DNA from: UBA1351 sp964563505
GTDB taxonomy: Bacteria; Bacillota; Clostridia; Lachnospirales; Vallitaleaceae
Length of the DNA stretch: 64,000 bases
Reading direction: 5' to 3'
NCBI GenBank assembly: GCA_964563505.1
Contig: CAZLXW010000003.1
Coordinates: 1-64,000 of the forward strand
Shown: positions 34,910-47,765 of the stretch, piece by piece
Position numbering within the stretch: the stretch's first letter is position 1
How the letters are laid out: every line of letters starts with the position of its first letter
Notes under the pieces: generated by a model
The model's input: the letters and a program-made list of their open reading frames with translations, nothing else
Databases searched by the model: none
What the model was told of the DNA's origin: nothing
Translations under genes and position numbers: made by a program

Positions 34910-35218
34910 TTAAATTCTTAAGCCTATCGCCTCTCGAACATACTTGGTAATCGAGTCAAGACCTCGCTGACTTCCATGCCGATCCGGTATTAAGACAATG
35001 AGTGGGGTCTGATAGTTCATCTTGATATAATCAAGACGTTTGCCTACCAAATCACCTAATTTCTCTGTTATTAATAATACGCCGACTTGACGGTCTTTTA
35101 ATATTTTATCGAGTTGGTCTTCAACTTCACTTGCCTCATGAACGACGACGCCATCAATACCTGCCAACCGCATACCTGTAAGTGTATCTACATTATCACT
35201 AATTAAATACATTTTCAT
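34910..35218 (-). CDS. atpF: V-type ATP synthase subunit F
   Basis: A 102-residue protein with the Rossmann-like pattern of subunit F: MYLISDNVDTLTGMRLAGIDGVVVHE, VLLITEKLGDLV, PLIVLIPDRHGSQ. It binds subunit D in the rotor. The SD site AGGTG precedes the start, and the gene is 9 bases from atpE. Confidence 0.85.
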   Translation of the reverse strand: MKMYLISDNVDTLTGMRLAGIDGVVVHEASEVEDQLDKILKDRQVGVLLITEKLGDLVGKRLDYIKMNYQTPLIVLIPDRHGSQRGLDSITKYVREAIGLRI

Positions 35219-35249
35219 TTAAAATCACCTCAAAACTTTGCACTTTATG

Positions 35250-35681
35250 TTATCCAAGGATCATAATCGAAATAATCAAACCATAAATCGCAATACCTTC
35301 TGATAATCCAACAAAAATGATTGTTTTACCTAATAACTGAGCATCTTCACTGATGGCTCCAATGGCTGCAGCTCCTGATGCGGCAACGGCAATACCTGCT
35401 CCGATAGATGCCATACCTGTTGAAAGGGCAGCACCGATGAATTTAAGTCCTTCACCATTGGATATGCCTGACGTCACGACAACAGCACTCTCTTCAGCCA
35501 TAGCCACATCACCACTCAACATGTATACCGTAGCACCAATCATTAATAAAAAGAAGGTTCCAATATTGATTCCTAGTACTTTTGCTGCTTTTTGATTATT
35601 CATCCCACGCTTAATTGCCAATACTCCTACTGTCACTGTTGTAGCGACTAAGATTACTGTTAATGCTAAAATAAATTCCAT
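35250..35681 (-). CDS. atpK: V-type ATP synthase subunit K (membrane ring)
   Basis: A 143-residue membrane protein with four helices, residues about 1-23, 32-55, 78-108 and 117-142. Two helical hairpins make it a K-type subunit. Only the last hairpin has an ion-binding acid, in FVGLSEGIAIYGLI; the first has none, as in Enterococcus K. The glutamine and serine/threonine sodium ligands of that protein are not clearly visible here. The ring carries H+ or Na+; I lean weakly to H+. Confidence 0.85.
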   Translation of the reverse strand: MEFILALTVILVATTVTVGVLAIKRGMNNQKAAKVLGINIGTFFLLMIGATVYMLSGDVAMAEESAVVVTSGISNGEGLKFIGAALSTGMASIGAGIAVAASGAAAIGAISEDAQLLGKTIIFVGLSEGIAIYGLIISIMILG

Positions 35682-35703
35682 GTTTCTTCCTCCTAATATG
35701 TCA

Positions 35704-37614
35704 TTATCCCTTTATTTTAAATGGTTTAAACTCGGTACCATTACCCTCAAAAAATTTCGAAAACAACTCGTAGTATTCTAATCGGATACCTTGAATAGCC
35801 ACGATAAGTCCTTCTAAAACAATAATCAGAATATTACCTAAAATCATAACTCCAATGCTTCCCGTACCTCCAACAATATCCGCTAATGCATGAAAGGCCA
35901 TGAAAAAACCAATATGGTTTAAAGCAAATGCTCCTATACGTATAAACGACATTGTATTACTTAATATTGATAAAAGTGTCTCAATCAATTCGAAAAGTGT
36001 CTCAATAACAAATCCACTTTTATTTTTAGGAAAAATTTGCTTCTTTCTAGACATCAAATTACTTAAAGGATGTTCAAAGAACATGACCACTAAGGGAGCG
36101 ACTAAAAAGAAAATCATGATAATGATTGAATATTCGATCTGCATAACAATTGCAAAAACTAAATAAATAATGGTTAAATAAAAGATTAAACCAATAATTC
36201 CGTTCCGGTCTAATAGCATTTTTGAATAATTTTCTTGTTTATATGCATTAATAATATTTAAAATCATCGCGATGATCAACAAAACAATTCCAAAGCCCAC
36301 TGCAACGCCTAAGACAGGAATTTTATAATCCATTGGATTAATCATTGGAATGAAAGGCAATGCTTCTCTTAAAATCTCTTCATTTCCAAATAAGGATCCA
36401 TAGAAGATACCGGCAATCGCAGAAACAATCCCGATATATACAGCTATTTTCCCTAACATATTTTGCTTTTTCTTAAACAATAAACCTCCCAATAAAGCAA
36501 TGACAAGTCCTTGTCCCACATCCCCAAACATAATACCAAAAAAGAGCATATATGTGATTGCAAGAAATGTCGTTGGGTCTAATTCGTTGTAGCCGGGGGT
36601 TCCATACATCTGAACCAAGGTCTCAAAGGGTTGGAAAAATCGATTGTTCTTTAAACGGGTGGGTGGTGTTGTCTTTTTCACTGCATCATCATCTTCGATA
36701 ATACATGAGACATTACCAATCTCGTCCACCATCTTTTTAAATTCATTCACCTGGGATAAAGGAATCCAACCGGTTAAGTAAAAAGCCTCTTTTGAATGAA
36801 GTGCGAATTGACGTACATTATAGACCTCGTTAAGTTGAATCGTAAAGTTATATAATTCTTGTAATCGTTCAAAATTACGCTCCACAAAATCTTGAGAATC
36901 TTTGTCTAACATTGCAATTCGTCCTTCAAGTTCCTCGATTTCTTCATTTAAGCGTTTTAGCGCTTCCTTTGGAAGACCTTTGACATCTTCAGATATCCAT
37001 ATTCTCTCGAAAAACAAAGATGCAAATAGGGAATCAATATTACCGACTTGAGAATGGGGAGTAAAATACATGACATAAACGTTTTCATTTTCTTCGGATA
37101 TTTTATAGGTAATCGTATCTAGATTCTCAATATATTTAATGAGTTTTTCAAATCCATCCTTTGGCATTTTCCCAAAGCGAAATCGCATGTACTCAAAGTG
37201 AAAAAGTCTGTCGACTTGAACATCTAAGTTTTGAATAGGAATAATCTGCTTGCGAAGTTCTTTTTTATGCTCTAGGTCAACTTTTAAGGAACGTCGAATA
37301 CGCTGAATGGTCTCAAGTTGGCGTTCATATCCATCAATCTCAGGTTCTAATAATGCAATCGGCATTAAACTTGCTGCTTTTGTCGGATCATATTTAATAT
37401 CATGATCTAATACATTAATCAAATCTGCGACTTTATTATTTAATCGTTCATATGGATTGTTTTCCGAAAAAGGCTGCATACCTTTCACCGAATCTAAAAT
37501 ATACATTGCATTTTCTAATTGAATATCAAAGGGTACAATCGCTTTGATAACAAAATCATCCATCTCAGCAATTCGTCCTGCAATGTTCACAAACCGCATT
37601 TTTTCTACAGCCAT
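35704..37614 (-). CDS. atpI: V-type ATP synthase subunit I
   Basis: A 636-residue protein. The N-terminal half is soluble with coiled-coil segments (ALKRLNEEIEELEGRIAML); the C-terminal half has about eight membrane helices (TYMLFFGIMFGDVGQGLVIALLGGLLF; LSFIRIGAFALNHIGFFMAFHALA). That is the standard layout of the ion-channel subunit that works against the K ring. It is the longest gene of the operon, with normal spacing to its neighbours. Confidence 0.9.
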   Translation of the reverse strand: MAVEKMRFVNIAGRIAEMDDFVIKAIVPFDIQLENAMYILDSVKGMQPFSENNPYERLNNKVADLINVLDHDIKYDPTKAASLMPIALLEPEIDGYERQLETIQRIRRSLKVDLEHKKELRKQIIPIQNLDVQVDRLFHFEYMRFRFGKMPKDGFEKLIKYIENLDTITYKISEENENVYVMYFTPHSQVGNIDSLFASLFFERIWISEDVKGLPKEALKRLNEEIEELEGRIAMLDKDSQDFVERNFERLQELYNFTIQLNEVYNVRQFALHSKEAFYLTGWIPLSQVNEFKKMVDEIGNVSCIIEDDDAVKKTTPPTRLKNNRFFQPFETLVQMYGTPGYNELDPTTFLAITYMLFFGIMFGDVGQGLVIALLGGLLFKKKQNMLGKIAVYIGIVSAIAGIFYGSLFGNEEILREALPFIPMINPMDYKIPVLGVAVGFGIVLLIIAMILNIINAYKQENYSKMLLDRNGIIGLIFYLTIIYLVFAIVMQIEYSIIIMIFFLVAPLVVMFFEHPLSNLMSRKKQIFPKNKSGFVIETLFELIETLLSILSNTMSFIRIGAFALNHIGFFMAFHALADIVGGTGSIGVMILGNILIIVLEGLIVAIQGIRLEYYELFSKFFEGNGTEFKPFKIKG

Positions 37615-37629
37615 TTGTCTGTCTCCCTT

Positions 37630-38670
37630 CTATTTCACTCCGGCTAAATAGCCCTTGATGTTATCTCGTCCAATATTATAACGTATGCCTTCAACGATAT
37701 TGGTAATATTAAGGACTTCTGTCTCTTTTAAGTACATATAGCCAATAATTGGTGCAATCGAAAATGGTTTTTGACGCATACTTCGTTCCTGTAACTTATA
37801 TATGAAACTCATGGCTTGTAACTCGATGCGTTCATGGGCAAAATCGATAATTTGACCATAGTATGTTTTTTCCACACGGCTGATAAAGGCTTCCATTGAT
37901 TTGCTTTCTATCATTTCCGTAAGTGTTTTTTGGTTGAGTTTATAATTATGTGGAATTAAATATCGGAAAATCATCTCACGATTAAGGTGATAATATTTTT
38001 TTGCACGATATATCCAAAAAATATTTTTAAAATCCGCTTCAACACCTAATAATTGTTCTAATAATAACTGATCCGTTCTTGATTCGGCCTTCTTTACCTG
38101 TTTTGCTGTTTTTTGAAAGTAATACAAATCCAAAATCATCTCTGCAGCAAACGTATCCACTTCGCCCGTTGAAGAAACAAGGGGACGTAGTAGGCCATAA
38201 AAATTGGTTCCTTCTAAACTTTCCACAAGTTCATCAGCATTGGTTGCTGCTAAGGATTTATCAAAATCAATCCGACTATATCGACTCACAAATAACCCTG
38301 CTCGATCTAAGGTCTCCAGCGAGTTTCCTGTGGCTAAGGTACGTAACATCTTTTTCAAATCTTCTATCTCTAATTTGCGATAAATATAACGATAGATTTT
38401 CTTTTCCGTTCCACTGAGATGCTTGGCAATTTTTAGAGCATCACTGACCACCGATCGATATAGCATAACTTCAAGCTTGCCTCGATGAATATCTCGTTCA
38501 TTTAAATCCTTAAGCGCTTCTTTATAATAGGTATTATTCTTGAGATATAAGGCAACCTCTTTGACATTGGGCTTCATCATCATCTGCTCATAGTCATATT
38601 CCGTTAGCATTTTACCTTTCATTGCACGAATCTTTGTCGATAAATCTCCATATTTAAATAAACCGATCAT
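37630..38670 (-). CDS. atpC: V-type ATP synthase subunit C
   Basis: A 346-residue soluble helical protein of the AC39/C family: KYGDLSTKIRAMKGKMLTEYDYEQMM at the start, YLKNNTYYKEAL next, and IIGYMYLKETEVLNITNIVEGIRYNI at the end. It caps the membrane ring and links it to the central stalk. It lies 10 bases from the preceding small stalk subunit and 15 from subunit I. Confidence 0.85.
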   Translation of the reverse strand: MIGLFKYGDLSTKIRAMKGKMLTEYDYEQMMMKPNVKEVALYLKNNTYYKEALKDLNERDIHRGKLEVMLYRSVVSDALKIAKHLSGTEKKIYRYIYRKLEIEDLKKMLRTLATGNSLETLDRAGLFVSRYSRIDFDKSLAATNADELVESLEGTNFYGLLRPLVSSTGEVDTFAAEMILDLYYFQKTAKQVKKAESRTDQLLLEQLLGVEADFKNIFWIYRAKKYYHLNREMIFRYLIPHNYKLNQKTLTEMIESKSMEAFISRVEKTYYGQIIDFAHERIELQAMSFIYKLQERSMRQKPFSIAPIIGYMYLKETEVLNITNIVEGIRYNIGRDNIKGYLAGVK

Positions 38671-38680
38671 AACAACACTC

Positions 38681-38989
38681 CTAGTCTAATACACGGTTGA
38701 CTAACTCATTGACCCATTGATCCATCTTTTGATTGGCATTATTCTGCATCCGTCCGAGCTGAGCTTGACATTTATCTTCCATGGCCGTTTTCTTTTCATT
38801 AATTTCTTCAAATTCACGGGCCCGTATTTGCTCTACTTTTTTATGGGCATTATCAATAATTGTCTCATGAAGATTTTGAATCTTGTCTTCATGTTCCTTT
38901 TCTTTGCGCTCTTTTTCTTGTATGGCTTCACTGATAATTGATTGGGCTTGTTCCTCAATCTGAATGATTTTTTTGATGACTTCTTCCAT
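38681..38989 (-). CDS. V-type ATP synthase subunit G/H (peripheral stalk)
   Basis: A 102-residue charged, almost wholly helical protein (IIQIEEQAQSIISEAIQEKERKEKEHEDKI), typical of the small peripheral-stalk partner of subunit E. It is the first gene of the ATPase set. Its start lies inside the last codons of addB (35-base overlap), and AAGGAG six bases upstream also lies in addB. Subunit naming varies between species. Confidence 0.75.
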   Translation of the reverse strand: MEEVIKKIIQIEEQAQSIISEAIQEKERKEKEHEDKIQNLHETIIDNAHKKVEQIRAREFEEINEKKTAMEDKCQAQLGRMQNNANQKMDQWVNELVNRVLD

Positions 38990-41900
38990 CAGGGTCTCCT
39001 TTCATATCCTCAAAAACATTCTCCTTGGAGTCTGGTTTGATTTGATGAAAATGTTCTGTCGTATTTGTCGGGTCAAACCGACATATACTTTTGTATTGGC
39101 AGTAATCACACCCGGTCTCCTCTTTATATCGATATGGTGTAATCCTTAACTGACCATCATAAATATCTGTAGCAATTTCTTTGGCTTTTTTTTGAACAAA
39201 GTTCTTTAAGATCCCTAAATCCACTTCTTCAATGGTACTTGACTTTTTTGATATGGAACCATTCTTATTCAATGAAGCCGGAACGACTAAAGATGATTGA
39301 TCAATCGTCTCATCAAAGTAACGAAGAATTTGTTCATCATGTAGTAATAGTCCCCTTAGTTTCAAGCTTTTTAATCGTTCATCTTCAATATCCGATACAT
39401 CTGTATCATTGATATTTAAAATGGGGTCTTGAATTCGATAATAATACATTCCACAAGGAATGACTTTTTTCTGTACTTTGTGTGCTTTAATCTCTTCAAT
39501 GACATTCATATAAATAATCAACTGAAGTTGAATGCCCTCTTTAACTAAATTGAAATCTAAGTCTTTGGATCCTGATTTATAATCAACGATACTAAAATGT
39601 AAAGCATCCTCCGTCTCGTATTCATCAACACGGTCCACAACACCTGTTAAATAGGTCTTATGTTGATCCGAAACCTTTAATGTTAAGTTATCTACAGGAA
39701 ATTCTCGTCCACTAAAGCTATACTCCGCCTCTTTTGGCTTAAATTTACTTCGCTTAAGTTGCTCTTCAATACCCCAAATCGCACGTTTTAATATTCGTGT
39801 TAATTTGACAATCAGATAACGGTTTCGATGCGAACTCGTAAAAATAGTCATATGATCGATATCCAAAGCTTCTTTGATGGATTCTTCGATTAACTGATTA
39901 CGCAAGGCAACCGTTATCGTATGAATATCAATTCGGCGCATAAAACATTTTTTCATGTAAAGTTCCAAACAGCGATGGAATAATATACCAATATCAGGCA
40001 TGGAAATGACGTATTCACCACGTTCCCGAACACCTAAGCGATATGTTAAAAAGTGTTTATAGCTACAACCGGCATATGTTTCAAACTGAGATACACTGGA
40101 TTGGGTATCTTGATTGATGGGTTCAAGTTTCACCGGTTGATTCTGATAATCGATACCTTCAATGAACTGTTTGGGGTTGACACCCATTTTACCTTCACTA
40201 TTATACGCCTTATTAAAGAAAATGTACAATTTTTGAATTTCATCTTCATAATCTCTAAAGGATCGGCTGCCTGCCAAGCTTACTAAACGGTTAAAAAGGG
40301 CATAGCATGGTGTGGGTTTATTATAGCCTTCAATAATCTCTCCGGCTGACTCCACCGCCATCTTTGGAAACATTTTACGAAGTAAAAAAATCAAGGTTGC
40401 CGGTCGCTCCGTTTTTTCTTCAAGTACTCGTGCATAAGAAATATGTAGGAGTTTACGGCTACGTGTTAGCCCCATAAAGATATTCATTTGTTCTTTGAAT
40501 AAACTTTTTTCTTGGTTGGGTGCCAATTCTAAGCCCAATTCTAATAGCGTACTTCGTTCATAATCAGTTAGAAGCTGATTGGATGCACGTACAAGAGGAA
40601 CCTTCCCTTCATTGACGCCTAAAACAAAGACATAGTCAACTTCCCTAAAACGAGTTCGACTCAAATCACCAACGATAATTTGATCGACACTTGGTGGTGT
40701 CTGTCCCATCTTAATCTGCGTCAATCCGGTTTCTATAAGACTGGAATAGTCTTTGATTGTAACTTTTTCATCCCCGATGAGATCGACCATTTCATCCAAT
40801 AGTTCCACGATTAATGTGTACACTCGTTGATAACTGTCTGCACGCTGTAATTGGTCATGTTCTTGAAAATATTGCATCATATCCATGTTTTTCACATAAA
40901 TATCCATACGTTTTAAATATTTATATAAAGCTTCTGTCCGTTCACGAACCGTCTTTGCAGATTTAAATGTATTGGCAAAATCCATGAAGGGTCCGATTAA
41001 TTCATTTTTCAGTGCGTCGTATTCTTCCCAAGTATTTTCCCATTGACGCTTGCGCTTAATGCCATGGGCTAACACATAATTTTCTATTTTATGAATATCT
41101 TCTTCTGACCCTTTGTAATATAAGGATTTTAAGTGGTAAAAAACAGTTTCATACTTAAAATTATATTGAATCGATAACATAGCCGATAAAATGAACTGAA
41201 CTAATGGGTGGGATGATATCGTCTCTTTTTGATCAATAAAGACTGGTATTTCAAAATTTTCAAGTATTGTCTTAACTGGAGTTTTATAAAGCTCTAAATC
41301 CGAAACTAAAAGGATTATTTCCCGATAACGAACACCTTGTTCTGTTATCAACTGATGGATTCGACAGACAGCAGCTTCAACCTCTGCCTCTATTGTTGCC
41401 CCCTCCATAAGCCGGATACTATTGCTTGATTTTTGATAAGGCTTTACAGGATATTGATAAAGATAATCAATGAGATGTTGTAGTGATTTTTTTGAGCTTC
41501 GATAAATCGTTTCTTTCCAAATCGCATCATGCTCAATAATCCCTATTCGATCACCAATCTCACGAATACGACTTAACATTTTTTTTGATTCATAGTAAAT
41601 ATCTGCTTCATTTTTCATATCAGCAACATGCGTTCCTGCCGGCAACGTAACTATAAAAACGATGTCTTTGCAATAAGCCATAAATTGTTCTATAAAGGCA
41701 TATTGCAAAGGCGTAAATCCATAAAACCCATCAATATAAATCGTAGTCTCTCTCAAACTCTGAATATTGGGAAATTGCTCGATTAACTTCATTCCTGCAT
41801 GTTCAGATGTTAGATACCCTTGATGCATCAATGCATCAAATTCATTAAGCAAGACCTTTAAATCTTTAAGCTTATCTTGTAACAATCCCGGAGCCACTTT

Positions 41901-42317
41901 TTGAATATATTCATTTAATGTCTCAATATCTACATTATACTGATGACACTCTTTTAAGAGTTTATTTAACTCATCCATATAACCTTGTTTTTTTTGATGT
42001 TTTTTGATCCACACCAATTCTTCATTGTTGCTTTCGAGTATCTTACGAATGAGCATACTCTTACCGGTGTCGTTGATCATAGCTGTGTCTGCTAAACCAA
42101 GTTCATCAAAATAACGGTATACTAAACGATTAAAACTTAACACCTCAATATCTAATATCCCTTTTGCCTCTGAATGCTGTATAACATCTTCTTGGGCCTG
42201 TAATGTATATTGTTCAGGAACGATATATATGGCAGCTTCTTTTTGCCGGTGCATCTTTTGAATCACATATTCTGTTTTTCCGGTTCCTGTTGCTCCCAAA
42301 ACAAATTGAAAGCCCAT
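38955..42317 (-). CDS. addB: ATP-dependent helicase/nuclease subunit B
   Basis: An 1120-residue subunit of AddAB. Walker A is VLGATGTGKT at the very start. I chose the ATG at 42317 (MGFQFVLG), which matches how the family begins and fits the upstream stop; an ATG at 42341 would overlap the preceding gene. The C-terminal nuclease contains FSIVDYKSGSKD, and the four cysteines of the Fe-S cluster are seen (FETYAGCSYKHF and GCDYCQYKSICRF). It overlaps the first ATPase gene. Its partner addA is 12 kb away. Confidence 0.95.
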   Translation of the reverse strand: MGFQFVLGATGTGKTEYVIQKMHRQKEAAIYIVPEQYTLQAQEDVIQHSEAKGILDIEVLSFNRLVYRYFDELGLADTAMINDTGKSMLIRKILESNNEELVWIKKHQKKQGYMDELNKLLKECHQYNVDIETLNEYIQKVAPGLLQDKLKDLKVLLNEFDALMHQGYLTSEHAGMKLIEQFPNIQSLRETTIYIDGFYGFTPLQYAFIEQFMAYCKDIVFIVTLPAGTHVADMKNEADIYYESKKMLSRIREIGDRIGIIEHDAIWKETIYRSSKKSLQHLIDYLYQYPVKPYQKSSNSIRLMEGATIEAEVEAAVCRIHQLITEQGVRYREIILLVSDLELYKTPVKTILENFEIPVFIDQKETISSHPLVQFILSAMLSIQYNFKYETVFYHLKSLYYKGSEEDIHKIENYVLAHGIKRKRQWENTWEEYDALKNELIGPFMDFANTFKSAKTVRERTEALYKYLKRMDIYVKNMDMMQYFQEHDQLQRADSYQRVYTLIVELLDEMVDLIGDEKVTIKDYSSLIETGLTQIKMGQTPPSVDQIIVGDLSRTRFREVDYVFVLGVNEGKVPLVRASNQLLTDYERSTLLELGLELAPNQEKSLFKEQMNIFMGLTRSRKLLHISYARVLEEKTERPATLIFLLRKMFPKMAVESAGEIIEGYNKPTPCYALFNRLVSLAGSRSFRDYEDEIQKLYIFFNKAYNSEGKMGVNPKQFIEGIDYQNQPVKLEPINQDTQSSVSQFETYAGCSYKHFLTYRLGVRERGEYVISMPDIGILFHRCLELYMKKCFMRRIDIHTITVALRNQLIEESIKEALDIDHMTIFTSSHRNRYLIVKLTRILKRAIWGIEEQLKRSKFKPKEAEYSFSGREFPVDNLTLKVSDQHKTYLTGVVDRVDEYETEDALHFSIVDYKSGSKDLDFNLVKEGIQLQLIIYMNVIEEIKAHKVQKKVIPCGMYYYRIQDPILNINDTDVSDIEDERLKSLKLRGLLLHDEQILRYFDETIDQSSLVVPASLNKNGSISKKSSTIEEVDLGILKNFVQKKAKEIATDIYDGQLRITPYRYKEETGCDYCQYKSICRFDPTNTTEHFHQIKPDSKENVFEDMKGDPDGRSHQKNHSD

Positions 42318-42319
42318 AG

Positions 42320-42589
42320 TTACAGCTTCCAATCTTGCCAATATGCTTCAATTTCGTCATTTTCAATGGCTACAAGATAGCGATCCACAATTTTAAATAA
42401 TTCCGCTTCATCGTCAAGCTTAATTTGAACATCTTTCCCTTTTTTTATGAGCTTCTCGTTCTTCTTTTTTGAAACATAGTCTTCAAATTTAACAACCCAA
42501 GCCTCAATCAGTTCTTCTGAAATCTCTTCATATCCTGCCATCTCTGCTTTAACTTCTTCAATAAACTCTGCTTTATCTAATGTAAACAT
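42320..42589 (-). CDS. Small acidic conserved-looking protein of unknown function
   Basis: An 89-residue acidic protein (start MFTLDKAEFIEEVKAEMAGYEEIS, end EIEAYWQDWKL) that I do not recognise. It is likely helical and has no cysteines or membrane segment. I chose the ATG at 42589 because AGAGG lies seven bases upstream; the longer frame from 42625 overlaps yjbQ. The stop lies two bases before the addB ATG, so the two are likely coupled, and a role with AddB is possible but unproven. Confidence 0.5.
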   Translation of the reverse strand: MFTLDKAEFIEEVKAEMAGYEEISEELIEAWVVKFEDYVSKKKNEKLIKKGKDVQIKLDDEAELFKIVDRYLVAIENDEIEAYWQDWKL

Positions 42590-42614
42590 CTTGAACCTCT
42601 TCCTGCCATCTTGG

Positions 42615-43031
42615 CTATTCTCCAATAATTTTTATCAAAACACGTTTTTCTCTTTTTCCATCAAATTCTCCATAGAAAATCTGTTCCCACGGACCAAAGT
42701 CTAATTTTCCATTTGTAATTGCAACGATAACTTCACGCCCCATAATCGTACGCTTTAGATGTGCATCTGCATTATCTTCAAATCCATTATGATTATAGCG
42801 ATCATAGGGTTTTTCCGGAGCTAGGGATTCAAGCCATCGCTCAAAATCTTTATGTAAACCAATTTCGTCATCATTAATAAATACACTACTGGTGATATGC
42901 ATAGCATTACACAGTAATAATCCTTCTTTGATTCCGCTTTCGATAAGTGCAACTTGAACATCAGATGTGATATTAATTAATTCTCTTCGTCGACCGGTTT
43001 TAAAAAAAAGCTCTTCTCGATATGTTTTCAT
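42615..43031 (-). CDS. yjbQ: YjbQ family protein (UPF0047)
   Basis: A 138-residue protein of the YjbQ/UPF0047 family. Recognisable motifs are GLLLCNAMHITSSVFINDDE and NADAHLKRTIMGREVIVAITNGKLDFGPWEQIFYGEFDG with the conserved histidines. Some members have a weak secondary thiamine-phosphate synthase activity; the true role is unclear. The ATG overlaps the end of the phosphoesterase gene. Confidence 0.85.
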   Translation of the reverse strand: MKTYREELFFKTGRRRELINITSDVQVALIESGIKEGLLLCNAMHITSSVFINDDEIGLHKDFERWLESLAPEKPYDRYNHNGFEDNADAHLKRTIMGREVIVAITNGKLDFGPWEQIFYGEFDGKREKRVLIKIIGE

Positions 43032-43960
43032 CCTTTTCCTCCTTTTTTTCCCTGATTATGCTTTAATTTATAATAGCTGCTGATATCATAGGGTCCTCGA
43101 ATAATTTTTTTGGAAATTTTCAGATTCCCTTGTTCATCCGGCCTTACGCGCCAATCAATTAACATAATCTTACCTTTAGCGATTTCTATGCCCGTAATAC
43201 CTCTTGGATGAATGCAACATCCACTGTTGAAATAAGGGGCTTCATTTTTCTTTGCCAGTTTGGGACGATGTGTATGCCCACATATAATGGCTACTTTTTT
43301 CCGATTAATCCATTTTGTGAAATTTAGTTCAATCTTATGACGCTTCACTCGGTTCTTGGCTGGACTTGACGGATTATGAAATCCCATAATATGTAAAAAT
43401 CGCCAAAAATACCGCAAAGAAAGCATGGAAACCGGCCAGAAGCGGTCATTAAACAAGTCCCCTTGATGTCCGTGCACGAGAAGTAATTCCTGCCCCGTCG
43501 CTTTATATTTAAGTATATAGCTTTCTGGTACAGATATCTGATCAAATAAATCTTTTCGTTGGTCCAAGTATTCATCTTCAAATTGATAGAGATTTTTTTT
43601 AATCCATGCTTTGTTTTTTAGATAAATATTATGATTCCCATAGACCATTCTTAATCGATCAGATCGAAAAAACTTTCGAAGGAGCATAAAAACATCACTG
43701 TGGGCACTCATGATCACTCTAAAATCTGCATGTTCCCATAGTTCGTCTCCATCACCAAGTTCGAAGTGGTCATATCCTTCCTCATAATATTTTTCCAAAG
43801 CATGATAATAAATATTTTGATTATGTGCAAATTCATCCGACATACTATTATCTCCGCGATGAACGTCACTGAAAAAAATTATCCGATCATCATCATCAAA
43901 TTCCAGCACTTCTGCTTTTTTGTAGCATTCATTTAACCTTTTAATTGTTCCCACTTTCAT
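43028..43960 (-). CDS. Calcineurin-like metallophosphoesterase
   Basis: A 310-residue metallophosphoesterase. The metal-binding motifs are seen in order: SDVHRGDNSM, LGDGDELWEH, VYGNHNIYLK, LLVHGHQGDLF and IICGHTHRPKL. The fold includes UDP-diacylglucosamine hydrolases and phosphodiesterases; the substrate is unknown. The start is uncertain: GAGG lies only two bases before the ATG at 43960, but eight bases before a GTG at 43954. It is the first gene of a run through yjbQ and addB to the ATPase. Confidence 0.8.
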   Translation of the reverse strand: MKVGTIKRLNECYKKAEVLEFDDDDRIIFFSDVHRGDNSMSDEFAHNQNIYYHALEKYYEEGYDHFELGDGDELWEHADFRVIMSAHSDVFMLLRKFFRSDRLRMVYGNHNIYLKNKAWIKKNLYQFEDEYLDQRKDLFDQISVPESYILKYKATGQELLLVHGHQGDLFNDRFWPVSMLSLRYFWRFLHIMGFHNPSSPAKNRVKRHKIELNFTKWINRKKVAIICGHTHRPKLAKKNEAPYFNSGCCIHPRGITGIEIAKGKIMLIDWRVRPDEQGNLKISKKIIRGPYDISSYYKLKHNQGKKGGKG

Positions 43961-43987
43961 CACCTCAAATTATTTTCTCTTAATTCT

Positions 43988-43993
43988 ATTATA
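43988..43993 (-). promoter_or_regulatory. Putative -10 box of the phosphoesterase-yjbQ-addB run
   Basis: Minus strand TATAAT (43988-43993) lies 28 bases before the start codon. The -35 area falls in the terminator T-run and is weak. Confidence 0.4.
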
Positions 43994-44006
43994 TCATGTT
44001 TTAAAA

Positions 44007-44048
44007 GAAAAAAAAGCTACAGCAATCACAAATGTGAGTGCTGTAGCT
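44007..44048 (-). terminator. Intrinsic terminator after pyruvate:ferredoxin oxidoreductase gene
   Basis: AGCTACAGC (44015-44023) pairs with GCTGTAGCT (44040-44048), with TCACA/TGTGA inside. On the minus strand an eight-T run follows. It lies 40 bases after the gene's stop codon. Confidence 0.8.
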
Positions 44049-44087
44049 AATAGAATTATATAAAATTCGTATAATAATGTCTGTTGA

Positions 44088-47630
<3,543 letters not shown>

Positions 47631-47736
47631 TATTATACCTCCTTGAAATTTAAAAAAATATGTTGCGGTCAACTGCAAAAAGCAATTACCATATATATAA
47701 ACTCTACGCTTAAACAAGGTCTTTAAGCCTAAAGTC

Positions 47737-47765
47737 ATTATATCAGTTTCATGATTTAAAGTAAA
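47737..47765 (-). promoter_or_regulatory. Promoter of nifJ
   Basis: Minus strand: TTTACT (47760-47765), 17-base spacer, TATAAT (47737-47742). It directly abuts the stop of the phosphate transporter gene and gives a leader of about 100 bases containing a short GCTTAAA/TTTAAGC hairpin. Confidence 0.6.
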
